A DNA stretch of 64,000 nucleotides, taken from positions 1-64,000 of the forward strand of contig NZ_JASISS010000015.1 in the NCBI RefSeq assembly GCF_030063195.1, given 5' to 3'. Below the pieces are notes generated by a model. The model was not told the DNA's origin, did no database searches, and worked only from the letters and a program-made list of their open reading frames with translations. Position numbers and translations under genes: made by a program. Source of the DNA: Cryobacterium sp. PH31-AA6. GTDB taxonomy: Bacteria > Actinomycetota > Actinomycetes > Actinomycetales > Microbacteriaceae. Below, piece after piece: positions 16,582-26,554 of the stretch; the first letter of the stretch is position 1; each line of letters starts with the position of its first letter.

Positions 16582-16938
16582 ATGCGACGAATCTCTTACA
16601 GCGGGGCGTCTTTCCTGACTTCGGATGCCATCGCTGACGCGCTCTTTCAACTCGTCACCGCCCTGGGCATCAGTCAGACCACGGAAACCCTCAACTTGCC
16701 GGCGATCAATGTGACCGGGAAAACGATCATCGTGAAACTGATCGTGGGGCCGTGGAGTGAGCTGATCAGCGTCCCCGAGGATTCCCTGTGGGACGAGCCG
16801 AACATCACCGAGGTCCTCGCGTTCCTCCGCGGCCGGGTGCTTACTCTCCAGCAGCCCAAACCCTCGCCCGCGTACTCGGAGATCGCGACCACCGATTTCG
16901 ACAGCAGAGACTTCACCGACCCAGGCCGCACCCCCTGA
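16582..16938 (+). CDS. Hypothetical protein
   Basis: The 118-aa product is mixed alpha/beta with a strand-rich middle (INVTGKTIIVKLIVGPWSEL) and a charged, proline-rich tail. I do not recognise a family. It is transcribed toward the DUF7882-type gene 75 bp downstream and against the surrounding motif A/B cassettes. A TTGACA at 16517 could be a -35 box, but the -10 is poor. Confidence 0.6.
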   Translation: MRRISYSGASFLTSDAIADALFQLVTALGISQTTETLNLPAINVTGKTIIVKLIVGPWSELISVPEDSLWDEPNITEVLAFLRGRVLTLQQPKPSPAYSEIATTDFDSRDFTDPGRTP

Positions 16939-17013
16939 CCACCCCCTGGCACGGTGCGTGCGGCTCTCAGTACCCTAGGTCAGGTCCACGTCCACGATCG
17001 AGGAAGGTCCCTC

Positions 17014-17334
17014 ATGGGAAGACTGACCTACAACTCGAGCATGAAGGTCCATTTCTCTGACCGCACGCTCGCGCACTTGAAAAGCGTCATCAATACCAAA
17101 CTCCAACGCAAGGAGGGATTTCATTTCACGTGGGCTGATGACCCCGCGGAAGGCGGCGGCCGGAACACGATCTGGATCCACCCCGGCATCCCTCTGATCT
17201 TCACCTTCACCAGCTCCACCCCGCCCCTGCTCAATACGCGGTGGCTCGAGGCTCTCATCCGAACGGCCAATACCGTCACGGGCCTCGAAATCGTCCCCGA
17301 GCCACCCCGTCCACCCACCGCGGCAGCCTCCTAA
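17014..17334 (+). CDS. DUF7882-family protein
   Basis: The product is 106 aa from ATG 17014 (GAGGAAGG upstream). The start MGRLTYNSSMKVHFSDRTLA and the FHFTWADDP, RNTIWIHPGIPL segments are typical of short Microbacteriaceae proteins, some mislabelled as ATP-dependent DNA ligases. It has no ligase motif. Function unknown; it is useful mainly as a taxonomic hint. The longer frame from 16954 has a composition-poor extension and is not used. Confidence 0.8.
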   Translation: MGRLTYNSSMKVHFSDRTLAHLKSVINTKLQRKEGFHFTWADDPAEGGGRNTIWIHPGIPLIFTFTSSTPPLLNTRWLEALIRTANTVTGLEIVPEPPRPPTAAAS

Positions 17335-17377
17335 ACTCTTCACCGCACCAGTTGGCTGCCGCCACATCGGCCAGGTG

Positions 17378-17746
17378 TCACAGTGCGGAGCGCGTATCCG
17401 GGATGGTCCCGGCGAGCATCCGCTCGAGCTGGTCCATGTCGTCCGGGCCGCGCCCGCCGAGCAGAGCCGGCAGGAACCGGGCCAGGGCTGCGAACCCGGC
17501 CTCCTGGTCCGGATACACACCGAGGGAGACCAGGTGGGTGTCTCCGCGGGACATTCTCAGTTCCAGGCACGGGTAGTGCTCTTCCGCGGTGATGCCCATT
17601 CGGACGGCGTCTGTGAAGGTGTTGCTGTCGAGCTGCTCCTGGATGGAAACGATCTGGTCCAGGTTGACCCAGATGTCGTCGGAACCGGCCACGGGCCGGG
17701 AACGGTCGTGACCCGGGGTGGTGACGGCGAGTTTGATGAAGCGCAT
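17378..17746 (-). CDS. Hypothetical protein downstream of motif B copy 2
   Basis: The product is 122 aa from ATG 17746, chosen because MRFIKLAVTT starts a folded-looking domain; the upstream extension (to 17878) runs through motif B. It contains DIWVNLDQIVSIQE and LRMSRGDTHLVSLGVYPDQE, an all-beta then helical layout. No family recognised. It follows the 220-aa gene across motif B, so it may be cotranscribed with it or separated from it by that element. Confidence 0.65.
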   Translation of the reverse strand: MRFIKLAVTTPGHDRSRPVAGSDDIWVNLDQIVSIQEQLDSNTFTDAVRMGITAEEHYPCLELRMSRGDTHLVSLGVYPDQEAGFAALARFLPALLGGRGPDDMDQLERMLAGTIPDTRSAL

Positions 17747-17834
17747 GAGATGTCCAATCAGTAGGGACCTCGACGCTAAAACGCTGCCCACCGTCCCCGG
17801 CCGCATCCCGGCCACCTGTGGAGAGCCCGGTGCA

Positions 17835-17894
17835 CCGGGGGAGTGTGAGGGGCGCGCTGGCCCCTCACCCGTGGCCACCCGGAAGGGTGGCCAC
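17835..17894 (-). repeat. Motif B copy 2: double hairpin after the 220-aa gene
   Basis: In gene sense, about 10 nt after the stop, GTGGCCACCC-TTCC-GGGTGGCCAC is a perfect hairpin. GTGAGGGGC...GCCCCTCAC and ACTCCCCC follow. The first stem shares no sequence with copy 1 or 3 yet keeps perfect pairing. Confidence 0.65.
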
Positions 17895-17903
17895 GCAGCC
17901 CGG

Positions 17904-18566
17904 CTATCGGCGGGCCGTGGCAGCTAGGGCGATTTCCAGTGCCCGATCCTCACTCATCCCGATGGGACGAATAACGTTTCTGCTATACCGTTTGGTCTTC
18001 TTGACCCGGGTGGTCCCGGTGTATCCGGCCGGGCCGTCCTGCGCGGGCCCGTAGAGCGGGTGGACCAGCAACCAGTGGACGAAGGGCAGCGCCGGGGCCG
18101 CGACCCTGCGGCGAAAGCGCGGGGAGGGATTCGTGCAGAGGGCCCAAAACCGGGTTGCCTCGCCGCGAGCTGCGAGCCGGTCCGCGACCGGGATCGGGGC
18201 CACCCGGGGCGGGTGCATGAGCCTAATCGTGGAGACGTGCACGTACGCCTGCAGCGCGGAATCATCCCGGGCCGGGATCTCCTCCGCCAGCTCCCGGACA
18301 GCGCGCAGGATGCGGGCCGTGATCCGATCGGTGCGGGTGTCGTGGGGGTTCGTGCGCATCCACTCCGTGGCCTCGATCACACAGCAGAGCAGGTTCCACT
18401 CGAAGCTGTAGAAGCGCAGCAGAGAATCCACATCCCGGTTCCACCTGCTACCCCGGTGCGGGTTTACGGTGTCGTAACGGGCGAAGAAAGCGGTGCCGGC
18501 TTTCCGGTCCGCTGCGATCTGGTCACTGCTGCGCTGGGGCCGAACCTCGACAAGAACCTGGGACAT
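17904..18566 (-). CDS. Hypothetical cassette protein (220 aa)
   Basis: It starts at ATG 18566, preceded by GAGCGGAGAG. The product is basic and Trp/Arg-rich, with a helical core (SLLRFYSFEWNLLCCVIEAT) and an RVKKTKRYSRN stretch near the C-terminus. No family recognised; not an obvious ArdA or other anti-restriction protein. It is the second gene with motif A ~21 nt upstream and motif B just after the stop. Confidence 0.7.
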   Translation of the reverse strand: MSQVLVEVRPQRSSDQIAADRKAGTAFFARYDTVNPHRGSRWNRDVDSLLRFYSFEWNLLCCVIEATEWMRTNPHDTRTDRITARILRAVRELAEEIPARDDSALQAYVHVSTIRLMHPPRVAPIPVADRLAARGEATRFWALCTNPSPRFRRRVAAPALPFVHWLLVHPLYGPAQDGPAGYTGTTRVKKTKRYSRNVIRPIGMSEDRALEIALAATARR

Positions 18567-18587
18567 GGAAACTCTCCGCTCAACTGA

Positions 18588-18768
18588 TTTTTTTGCCTGT
18601 CTGGCAAGAGAATCGATTGAGAGCGGGAGGGCCGAAGAGCCCGGATTATCAAGGGAAATAAGCCCGCCAGGGCGCGCTCGATAAACCGGGCACGCAGGCC
18701 CGGAAGCGAACTACGATGACCGGCCAGACAGACAAAAAAGTCCTCAACCAGAACAGCCGCGAAGCGGT
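18588..18768 (-). promoter_or_regulatory. Motif A copy 2: structured leader of the 220-aa gene
   Basis: In gene sense, hairpin ACCGC-TTC-GCGGC, then TTTTTTGTCTGTCTGGCC, and on the far side GCCAGACAGGCAAAAAAA. Compared with copy 1 the arm changes from CTTTCCGGC to CTGTCTGGC and the opposite arm changes to match. CCGGGC..GCCCGG and GGGC..GCCC hairpins lie inside. The sequence after it, CAGTTG, is shared with the other copies, and the start codon follows 21 nt later. Confidence 0.65.
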
Positions 18769-18822
18769 CCACAGGCCGGCACCGCCGGCACCGTCACTGC
18801 CGGCCTGGGGCCGGTTTCCCCC

Positions 18823-18881
18823 GGGTGGGGGAGTGTGAGGGGGCGCCGCCACCTCACGGCCGGCCCCGGGTGGGCCGGCCG
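18823..18881 (-). repeat. Motif B copy 3: double hairpin after the DUF3560 gene
   Basis: In gene sense, 11 nt after the stop, CGGCCGGCCC pairs with GGGCCGGCCG. GTGAGG...CCCTCAC and ACTCCCCC follow. The second hairpin is slightly weaker than in copies 1 and 2. Confidence 0.6.
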
Positions 18882-18892
18882 CTGCGGCGGGG

Positions 18893-19828
18893 CTACTCGG
18901 GTCGCACGAGCTGCTGAATCTCGGCATACGGGGCGGTATCAGTCCACGTGTAGCCGGTGGTGACGCTGACTGTTTTCAGGTTGGCGCGCACGACTTCGCG
19001 CCACTGGCCGCGGATCTTCACCCGGTCGCCCTTCGTCACGGTGGAACGGTCGTAGCCGGTGGCCGTGCCGCTCTGGACCTGTGCGGCGCGCACGGCCTCC
19101 CAGTAGGCGATCTGGTCGCGCTTCTCGTCAAGGTGCGGCGCAAGGCGCTGTGCGCGGGCCTGCGTCTGCTCCTCGGTGGCATCGATGTAACCGTGTGTGT
19201 CGTCGTAGCACTGTGCGGTGATGCGGCGTTCGAGCGTGCGGAGCTCAGCGCCCAACGCCTCGATGCGGTTGGCCACGGTCACCGGGCTGTACCGGGCATT
19301 CGTGGTGTGGGTGGCCGCGTCCGCGCGGGCCTGGGCAGTGGCGGCGTCCGCGCTGGCTTCCACGGACTTCCGCATGGCGTTATCTGCTTGGGCGATCGCA
19401 TTCCGGTGGCGGGCCTCGGAGTGGTGACCCACCTTGATCGGCTCCCCGCCCTCGGGCAGACGATGGATCGCGGTACGGGCTGTGGCCCAAGCGGCCTCGT
19501 CCGCGGTGGTCTTCCGCTCAGCCTTTGCGGCCAGGGCGTCGACCCGGTCGGCCTGACGCCCGATCTTTCCGGCCTCGACCTCGGCGGTCGTGCGGTGGGC
19601 GCTGTCGATGTCGGTTTCCACCTCGAACCCGGCGGCTACCAGGGCCGCCTGGGTGCGGGTGATGGTGTGCAGTTTGGGCAGATGGTCGCGGGACTGCGGG
19701 ACGAACCAGGCGCTGATGCTGCGCCCCCACCGCCAACCAGCAGCCTTGAGTACGTCGGCGGTGCCGTCGCCTCGGCTGGTGCCCGCGATCATCGTTCCGG
19801 CTTCGTGAGTGTGGGTGATGGTGAGCAT
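18893..19828 (-). CDS. DUF3560 domain protein
   Basis: The product is 311 aa from ATG 19828 (GAGGGG upstream). The N-terminus LTITHTHEAGTMIAGTSRGD is the typical opening of DUF3560 proteins, followed by GWRWGRSISAWFVPQSRD and long charged helices with repeated AHR/ADR segments. The C-terminal ~60 residues form a small beta domain (KGDRVKIRGQWREVVRAN). DUF3560 is common on plasmids and phages; function unknown. Second gene of cassette 3, 19 bp after the 50-aa gene and followed by motif B. Confidence 0.8.
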   Translation of the reverse strand: MLTITHTHEAGTMIAGTSRGDGTADVLKAAGWRWGRSISAWFVPQSRDHLPKLHTITRTQAALVAAGFEVETDIDSAHRTTAEVEAGKIGRQADRVDALAAKAERKTTADEAAWATARTAIHRLPEGGEPIKVGHHSEARHRNAIAQADNAMRKSVEASADAATAQARADAATHTTNARYSPVTVANRIEALGAELRTLERRITAQCYDDTHGYIDATEEQTQARAQRLAPHLDEKRDQIAYWEAVRAAQVQSGTATGYDRSTVTKGDRVKIRGQWREVVRANLKTVSVTTGYTWTDTAPYAEIQQLVRPE

Positions 19829-19847
19829 GAGTGTTTTTCCCCTCGGT

Positions 19848-20000
19848 CTAGGCGAAGCTGTCGGCGTAGCGGCTGGCGGTGCAGGTTTCGCCCGGCTGGG
19901 TATCAACGGCCCCCTCTGAGCGGCATCCGCTGCAGGCGCACCCGTCCGCGTACCGCTCCCGGGGATAGGTGTTCTCGTGGCTGTAATCCGACTCATCCAT
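19848..20000 (-). CDS. Small cysteine-containing protein (50 aa)
   Basis: It starts at ATG 20000 (AAGAGAAAGAG upstream). The product has a CACSGC cluster and a third Cys near the C-terminus, with RYAD occurring twice. It may bind a metal. It is the first gene of the cassette-3 operon, just behind motif A copy 3 and before the DUF3560 gene. No family recognised. Confidence 0.6.
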   Translation of the reverse strand: MDESDYSHENTYPRERYADGCACSGCRSEGAVDTQPGETCTASRYADSFA

Positions 20001-20028
20001 GGGGTTCTCTTTCTCTTGTGACCAACTG

Positions 20029-20210
20029 TTTTTTTGCCCTATCTGGCACGAGAAATCGATAGCGACCGGGAGGGCCGAAGTGCCCGCAGTGCCGGGCGAA
20101 ATAAGCCCGCAGGGCGCGTCCGACAATGCGGGCAACGCAGGCACGAGAGGGAGCTACGGTGAAACGCCAGAAAGGACAAAAATGCCCAGCGAACAGCGCC
20201 GCGCAGCGGC
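20029..20210 (-). promoter_or_regulatory. Motif A copy 3: structured leader of the 50-aa/DUF3560 operon
   Basis: In gene sense, hairpin GCCGC-TGC-GCGGC, then TTTTTGTCCTTTCTGGCG, and the closing GCCAGATAGGGCAAAAAAA, with GGGC-TTATTTC-GCCC and GGGC-ACTTCG-GCCC hairpins inside. The outer stem is less perfect than in copies 1 and 2. CAGTTG follows and the start codon lies 28 nt downstream. Confidence 0.6.
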
Positions 20211-20488
20211 TCCATCACGCTCGTAACGGCGTCAGCCGTGGCTTCAGAGTGAAGTCACTCTGATATCACCGGCCGCGAAGCGGTTCCACTTCGGTGAAAG
20301 GGGGACGGCGGCCGGACCGCCGTTTCGCCTCATCCCCAAGGGGCGTGTACCTGGTGCCACCAGGCTCCGACCTTCGTGCCGGCGCCGGGGGAGGGGAGGA
20401 CGACAGTGAGGTGAGTGGGGGACTTTCGAGGTCGGGCCCACCCAGGCCGGCCCGAGATGGGTGCGGACGATTGCGCGCGGATAGCGAC
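20211..20488. other. Intergenic region with inverted repeats
   Basis: TCAGAGTGA-AG-TCACTCTGA (20244-20263) is a perfect 9-bp-arm inverted repeat. Another CCGC-GAA-GCGG hairpin like those at the edge of motif A lies near 20273, and a GGCGG..CCGCC hairpin near 20310. I see no reliable gene. The repeats may be operators or an eroded fourth cassette border. Confidence 0.45.
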
Positions 20489-20803
20489 ATGACGACTTCA
20501 CAGTCTGTTGCGCCGCCCGATTACCCCGGGAGTAACCGCGCTACGACCCGCTCACGACGGGGCTGGCGGCCGACGCTCGTCATCCTCGCGACGCTCCTAC
20601 TGGTCACCGTTCTCGTTGTGGGCTCCGTGGTGCTGGCGATTGTTTTCATCCCGGGTGGCCGGGATATCGCCCTGCCCGTGTTCGCTATGACGCTCGTCGT
20701 ACATGCCACTCTCATGCTGCTCACCCTGCACTGGGGTTTGCGCCGGCGGGGAGCGGCTGGCACAAGCCGCCCCATCAAGATCGCCGCTCAGTCTTTCAGC
20801 TGA
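20489..20803 (+). CDS. Small two-helix membrane protein
   Basis: The product is 104 aa from ATG 20489. It has a basic N-terminal cytoplasmic stretch (RATTRSRRGWRP), a first membrane helix (VILATLLLVTVLVVGSVVLA), a short loop with PGGRD, a second helix (VFAMTLVVHATLMLLTLHWG) and a basic tail. No family recognised. The longer in-frame extension from 20294 runs through inverted repeats and is not used. Confidence 0.55.
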   Translation: MTTSQSVAPPDYPGSNRATTRSRRGWRPTLVILATLLLVTVLVVGSVVLAIVFIPGGRDIALPVFAMTLVVHATLMLLTLHWGLRRRGAAGTSRPIKIAAQSFS

Positions 20804-20925
20804 TATCTCCAAGTGGCCCTGTTACGCCGTGTAGAGACGCAGCCACTCAATTGACAGACCGGATCGCTTTGTCCATGACGAACACCTTCCTTTCGCCGTT
20901 GCGGTCGAAGGAATGTTAGTGTGCT

Positions 20926-22765
<1,840 letters not shown>

Positions 22766-22774
22766 AGTTCCTCG

Positions 22775-23578
22775 ATGACCGAGCGTCTGGGCGCGGCTGA
22801 CGTCTGCGCCCTCCTTGAGAAATTGCGCGAAAGCGCCCCCCTCGTCCAGTGTCTGACGAACACGGTGGTGACCAACTTCACCGCCAACGTGTTGCTCGCT
22901 ATAGGTGCGGCCCCAGCTATGACGGACATCCCGAACGAGGCGGGAATGTTCGCCGAAATCGCGTCGGCAACCTTGATCAATGTTGGCACCCCGCATGCCG
23001 AGCAACGAATCGCGATGATCGAGGCCGCGCGGGCAGCCCACCGTGCGGGCCACCCTTGGGTTCTCGATCCGGTGGCGGTGGGTGCCCTTCCGGTGCGCAC
23101 GGCGTTGGCGCGAGAGCTGCTGGAGTATTCGCCGACAGCGATCAGGGGTAACGCTTCAGAGATCATGGCTTTGGCTGGCTTAGGTACTGGCGGGCGAGGT
23201 GTGGATACGGTACACAGCGCAGAGAGGGCGTTGGAGGCAGCTACCCATCTTGCCCGCGCTTGCGGTTCCACCGTGGCAATATCCGGCGCAACCGACCTCG
23301 TCACGGACGGAACGGATGTGCTCCGGATCAGCAACGGGCACCACTATCTGACTCTCGTCACCGGTGGAGGGTGCGCGCTGGGGGCGGTGACCGCAGCCTT
23401 CCTTGCAGTGGGAGAAGACCGGCTGGCTGCAACCGCAGCGGCCACGGCTGTATATACGATCGCGGCAGAATTGGCGGCGGTGAACGCGCGCGGTCCTGGC
23501 ACGTTTGCTGTTGCGTTCATAGACGCGTTGGCTGCGGTAGACGGGGCCCAGATCCAGTCGCGAGTCACCATCGCATGA
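22775..23578 (+). CDS. thiM: Hydroxyethylthiazole kinase ThiM
   Basis: It phosphorylates the salvaged thiazole alcohol so it can be joined to HMP diphosphate. The 267-aa product has [20 protein letters not shown] near the start, the ribokinase-like NASEI and [11 protein letters not shown] segments, and the active-site loop [16 protein letters not shown]. It starts 9 bp after thiC and its stop overlaps the thiE start (ATGA). With no thiazole-synthesis genes in view, this gives the salvage route. Confidence 0.93.
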   Translation: MTERLGAADVCALLEKLRESAPLVQCLTNTVVTNFTANVLLAIGAAPAMTDIPNEAGMFAEIASATLINVGTPHAEQRIAMIEAARAAHRAGHPWVLDPVAVGALPVRTALARELLEYSPTAIRGNASEIMALAGLGTGGRGVDTVHSAERALEAATHLARACGSTVAISGATDLVTDGTDVLRISNGHHYLTLVTGGGCALGAVTAAFLAVGEDRLAATAAATAVYTIAAELAAVNARGPGTFAVAFIDALAAVDGAQIQSRVTIA

Positions 23579-24231
23579 CGGGGCGCCCGGCCTTTTCCGG
23601 CGGTGTATATCTTGTCACGGACACCGCATTGTGTGGTGAGCTCGGCGTCGTGGATACGGTGCGGGCAGCGGTCAAAGGGGGTATCAGGGTGGTCCAGATT
23701 CGGGACAAAACGGCCAGCAACCTGGACTTTTACGATCTTGTCATGCGCACGGCCGATGCCGTCGGCGATCAGACGCTGCTCCTGGTCAATGACCGCGTCG
23801 ACGTTTTCCTAGCTGCCCGTTCTGCCGGCGCTAAAGTACACGGCATGCATATCGGACAAAGCGATATGTCCCCGCTCCAGATGAGGCGAATTGTCGGGGC
23901 AGATGGGGTGATCGGGCTTACCGTCAACACGGTTGCACACATTGCGGATGCCCACCGTCTTCCTGAGAACACCGTTGATTACTTCGGAGTGGGCGTCATC
24001 CGGCCCTCGGCAACGAAACCGGACCATCCTCGGCCTCTTGGCGTCGTCGGCTTCAGAGCGCTTGCCGGTCTGACATCGTTACCGTGCGCGGCTATCGGCG
24101 GCATTACGGTAGCGGACATGCCCATCCTTCGCCGAGCTGGCGCGGTGGGAGCCGCTGTAGTGTCAGCGATCTGTGGAACGCCCCATCCGGAGGCCAGCGC
24201 CAAAGCCCTGGTCGCCGCATGGGAGAAGTGA
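23575..24231 (+). CDS. thiE: Thiamine-phosphate synthase ThiE
   Basis: It condenses HMP diphosphate with thiazole phosphate. The 218-aa TIM-barrel protein has [35 protein letters not shown] and AAIGGI, all standard ThiE positions. The usual VGPIFPTxTK phosphate loop reads [13 protein letters not shown], a modest divergence. The start ATG overlaps the thiM stop. The C-terminal [15 protein letters not shown] helix is normal. Confidence 0.92.
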   Translation: MTGRPAFSGGVYLVTDTALCGELGVVDTVRAAVKGGIRVVQIRDKTASNLDFYDLVMRTADAVGDQTLLLVNDRVDVFLAARSAGAKVHGMHIGQSDMSPLQMRRIVGADGVIGLTVNTVAHIADAHRLPENTVDYFGVGVIRPSATKPDHPRPLGVVGFRALAGLTSLPCAAIGGITVADMPILRRAGAVGAAVVSAICGTPHPEASAKALVAAWEK

Positions 24232-25088
24232 ACCATCCCGTGCATCTGAGAGTTCCCCGCGTTCTCAGTATTGCGGGAACCGACCCCACCGGAGGGGCCG
24301 GCATCCAGGCCGACCTGAAGAGCATCTCCGCCAATCACGGATACGGCATGGCCGTCGTCACCTGCCTCGTCGCCCAAAACACTCACGGCGTTCGAGCGAT
24401 CCACACACCCCCGCCGGAATTCTTGTATCACCAACTTCGCGCCGTCAGCGACGACATCACGATCGACGCCGTCAAGATCGGAATGCTAGGCAACACGGTC
24501 ACGATCGACATCGTCGAGTCGTGGCTCAGCCACGCCCAGCCACCAATCATCGTGCTCGATCCTGTCATGATCGCCAGCAGCGGGGCGAGGCTCCTCGATC
24601 ACGATGCCGTCTCAGCAGTCACCCGGTTGCTCAACCGAGTTGATCTGGTTACTCCAAACCTCGCGGAACTCGGCGCTCTCCTTCAAGAACCGCCGGCCAC
24701 CGACTGGGCACACGCGGTGGCTCAGGCGAACCGCCTGTCCGAAATTCACGAGGTGATCGTTCTGGTGAAAGGCGGTCACCTGCACAGCCCGCAATCCCCG
24801 GATGCGCTGGTGGATGCTGCGGGGCGCCTCACTGGCGGCCTCGCGTTATTCGAATCGACCGCCACTCGAGTGAACACCTCGAACACGCACGGGACGGGGT
24901 GCTCCCTGTCCGCCGCGGTCGCCACACAACAAGCTCAACTCGGCGACTGGACTGCCGCCCTGACCGCCGCTAAAACCTGGCTGCAGGACAGCCTCCTCCA
25001 CGCCGACCATTTGAAGGTCGGGTCAGGCAACGGCCCCATCCACCATTTCCATCACCTGTGGGAGGCCGCTTCGGAGGGGCCACCTTAG
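24219..25088 (+). CDS. thiD: Hydroxymethylpyrimidine (phosphate) kinase ThiD
   Basis: It phosphorylates HMP and HMP phosphate to HMP diphosphate. VLSIAGTDPTGGAGIQADLK and NTSNTHGTGCSLSAAVA are the substrate and anion-hole motifs. It overlaps thiE; ATG 24219 and GTG 24228 (sharing GTGA with the thiE stop) are both possible starts. The product is ~289 aa from the ATG. A C-terminal TenA domain, sometimes fused, is absent. The 3' end overlaps the convergent MFS gene by 4 bp. Confidence 0.93.
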   Translation: MGEVNHPVHLRVPRVLSIAGTDPTGGAGIQADLKSISANHGYGMAVVTCLVAQNTHGVRAIHTPPPEFLYHQLRAVSDDITIDAVKIGMLGNTVTIDIVESWLSHAQPPIIVLDPVMIASSGARLLDHDAVSAVTRLLNRVDLVTPNLAELGALLQEPPATDWAHAVAQANRLSEIHEVIVLVKGGHLHSPQSPDALVDAAGRLTGGLALFESTATRVNTSNTHGTGCSLSAAVATQQAQLGDWTAALTAAKTWLQDSLLHADHLKVGSGNGPIHHFHHLWEAASEGPP

Positions 25089-26407
25089 GTGAGATAGCTG
25101 ATCTTGTTCGTTTCCGGTCCTGTGAACCCACCGATGAATACCAGCACACCGCCGAGGCTGAGGAGCGCTGCGATTGCCGTCTGCTGCCCGAGGGCCGCTT
25201 GCAACGTCGGCAGGTAGTAGGGGTAGAGCGCGGGGAGCACGATCGAGAGGCTGTAACCGACCCCGTACCCGCTGGAGCGAACGGCCGCAGGAAACCGCTC
25301 AGCGAGGTATGCGCCGACCGGACCGTAACCGGATACCGTCACGACCTGCAGTGCCACTACCAGCAGCACGATTATCGGAAGCCCATTCGTGTGGAATATC
25401 GCGAGGAAGGTGACCGGCGCAACCACGGCCGCGAGCACCCCAAAGCACATGAAAAAGGTGCGCCTACCCATCACCGTTGACAGCTGACCCGCCGTCAACA
25501 TCGCAACTGCCGAGACCACGGTCGCACACAGCATCGTGAACGAGATCGATTGCGCGCTCAGGTGAGAGGCAACCTGAAGCTCACCCGTCACAACGGGAAT
25601 TGCCATATCAGTCATCAGCCATAAACCACTCATCAAAACGAACACTTGCAACAGCGCGCGCCGCTGCGGGCCGACGAAGATCTCCTTGAGAGGGTTCGCC
25701 TTCTTCACTGCCTGTGTCCACGTCAACGAATCAAGGACCACGAAGCGGTAGTACACCAGCATCGCCGCAGCAAGCGCCGCCCCAAGCAGGAACGGAACAC
25801 GCCACCCCCACACGCTATACATTTCCGGGGTAAAGGTGCTGAGGAGCACCAACACGATCCCCGCGATCGTCGCGTTCGCCCAGGGAGACATCCACATGAT
25901 CAACCCGCTGGCAAGACCTCGTCGCCTCGGCACCGACCACTCCATCGCCAACGGAACAGCGGATGTGTACTCCCCACCCAGGAAGACCCCACCCAGGAAC
26001 CGCAATCCGACGATGATGAACAGGGTTCCACCACCCAGCACCGAATAGCCGGGCACCAGTGCAATGAGAAACGTCGTCAATGCGATGCCCGCGAGAGCTA
26101 TTTTCGTCATCTGCGTGCGCCCAAACCGGTCAGCAATCGGACCGAAAATTGCCGCTCCCAGGGGGCGGCCCAGAAGGGTGGCAACAAAAACCAAACCGGC
26201 GTTGCTGACCAAATTGTTCGGACCGAACACCGCACCAGCCGCTGGAGTCAGGGCAATAACTGGCAGGAAAATATCGAACTGATCAACGAAATTTCCGAAA
26301 ATGCCACCGCGAACAGCGCGGCGGACAGCGGCCGGCGCTGGGGAACTTCGCCCATCGGCGTGAACGAGGGCAAGCGCCTGGTTAGCGGGCTGGACGGAAC
26401 TATGCAC
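25085..26407 (-). CDS. MFS transporter, probable thiamine or precursor importer
   Basis: The 440-aa product has about 12 membrane segments. The loop 2-3 motif (GPIADRFGRTQMTKIALAG) and GGEYTSAVPLAMEWSVPRRR after helix 5 match the metabolite:H+ symporter branch of MFS. It sits directly behind its own TPP riboswitch, so its substrate is probably thiamine or HMP/thiazole (inference from regulation, not sequence). The start is GTG 26407, ~9 nt after the riboswitch. It is convergent with thiD. Confidence 0.9.
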   Translation of the reverse strand: MHSSVQPANQALALVHADGRSSPAPAAVRRAVRGGIFGNFVDQFDIFLPVIALTPAAGAVFGPNNLVSNAGLVFVATLLGRPLGAAIFGPIADRFGRTQMTKIALAGIALTTFLIALVPGYSVLGGGTLFIIVGLRFLGGVFLGGEYTSAVPLAMEWSVPRRRGLASGLIMWMSPWANATIAGIVLVLLSTFTPEMYSVWGWRVPFLLGAALAAAMLVYYRFVVLDSLTWTQAVKKANPLKEIFVGPQRRALLQVFVLMSGLWLMTDMAIPVVTGELQVASHLSAQSISFTMLCATVVSAVAMLTAGQLSTVMGRRTFFMCFGVLAAVVAPVTFLAIFHTNGLPIIVLLVVALQVVTVSGYGPVGAYLAERFPAAVRSSGYGVGYSLSIVLPALYPYYLPTLQAALGQQTAIAALLSLGGVLVFIGGFTGPETNKISYLT

Positions 26408-26414
26408 CGAAACT

Positions 26415-26506
26415 CACTTCCTTCGCCGGCATTACCCGGACAGGTTCAACGGTCGAAGCTGCGTCAGCTCCCTCTCAGCCCCTGCATCAGGACTCCCGTG
26501 TGGATG
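26415..26506 (-). promoter_or_regulatory. TPP riboswitch controlling the MFS gene
   Basis: Minus-strand sense reads GGGGCTGAGAGGGAGCTGAC, then GACCGTTGAACCTGTCCGGG and TAATGCCGGCGAAGGAAG, the same core blocks as upstream of thiC. The start codon follows so closely that the ribosome-binding site lies inside the terminal stem. Confidence 0.95.
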
Positions 26507-26554
26507 ATCACCACCATAGTGCTCACCAGAACGCATCGACCACCCCAGCGTTCA

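Noticed and set aside
15776-20210. Motif A/B cassettes as an integron cassette array
   Set aside because: No GTTRRRY-type attC core sites and no integrase gene are visible, and the paired motifs flank the genes on both sides.
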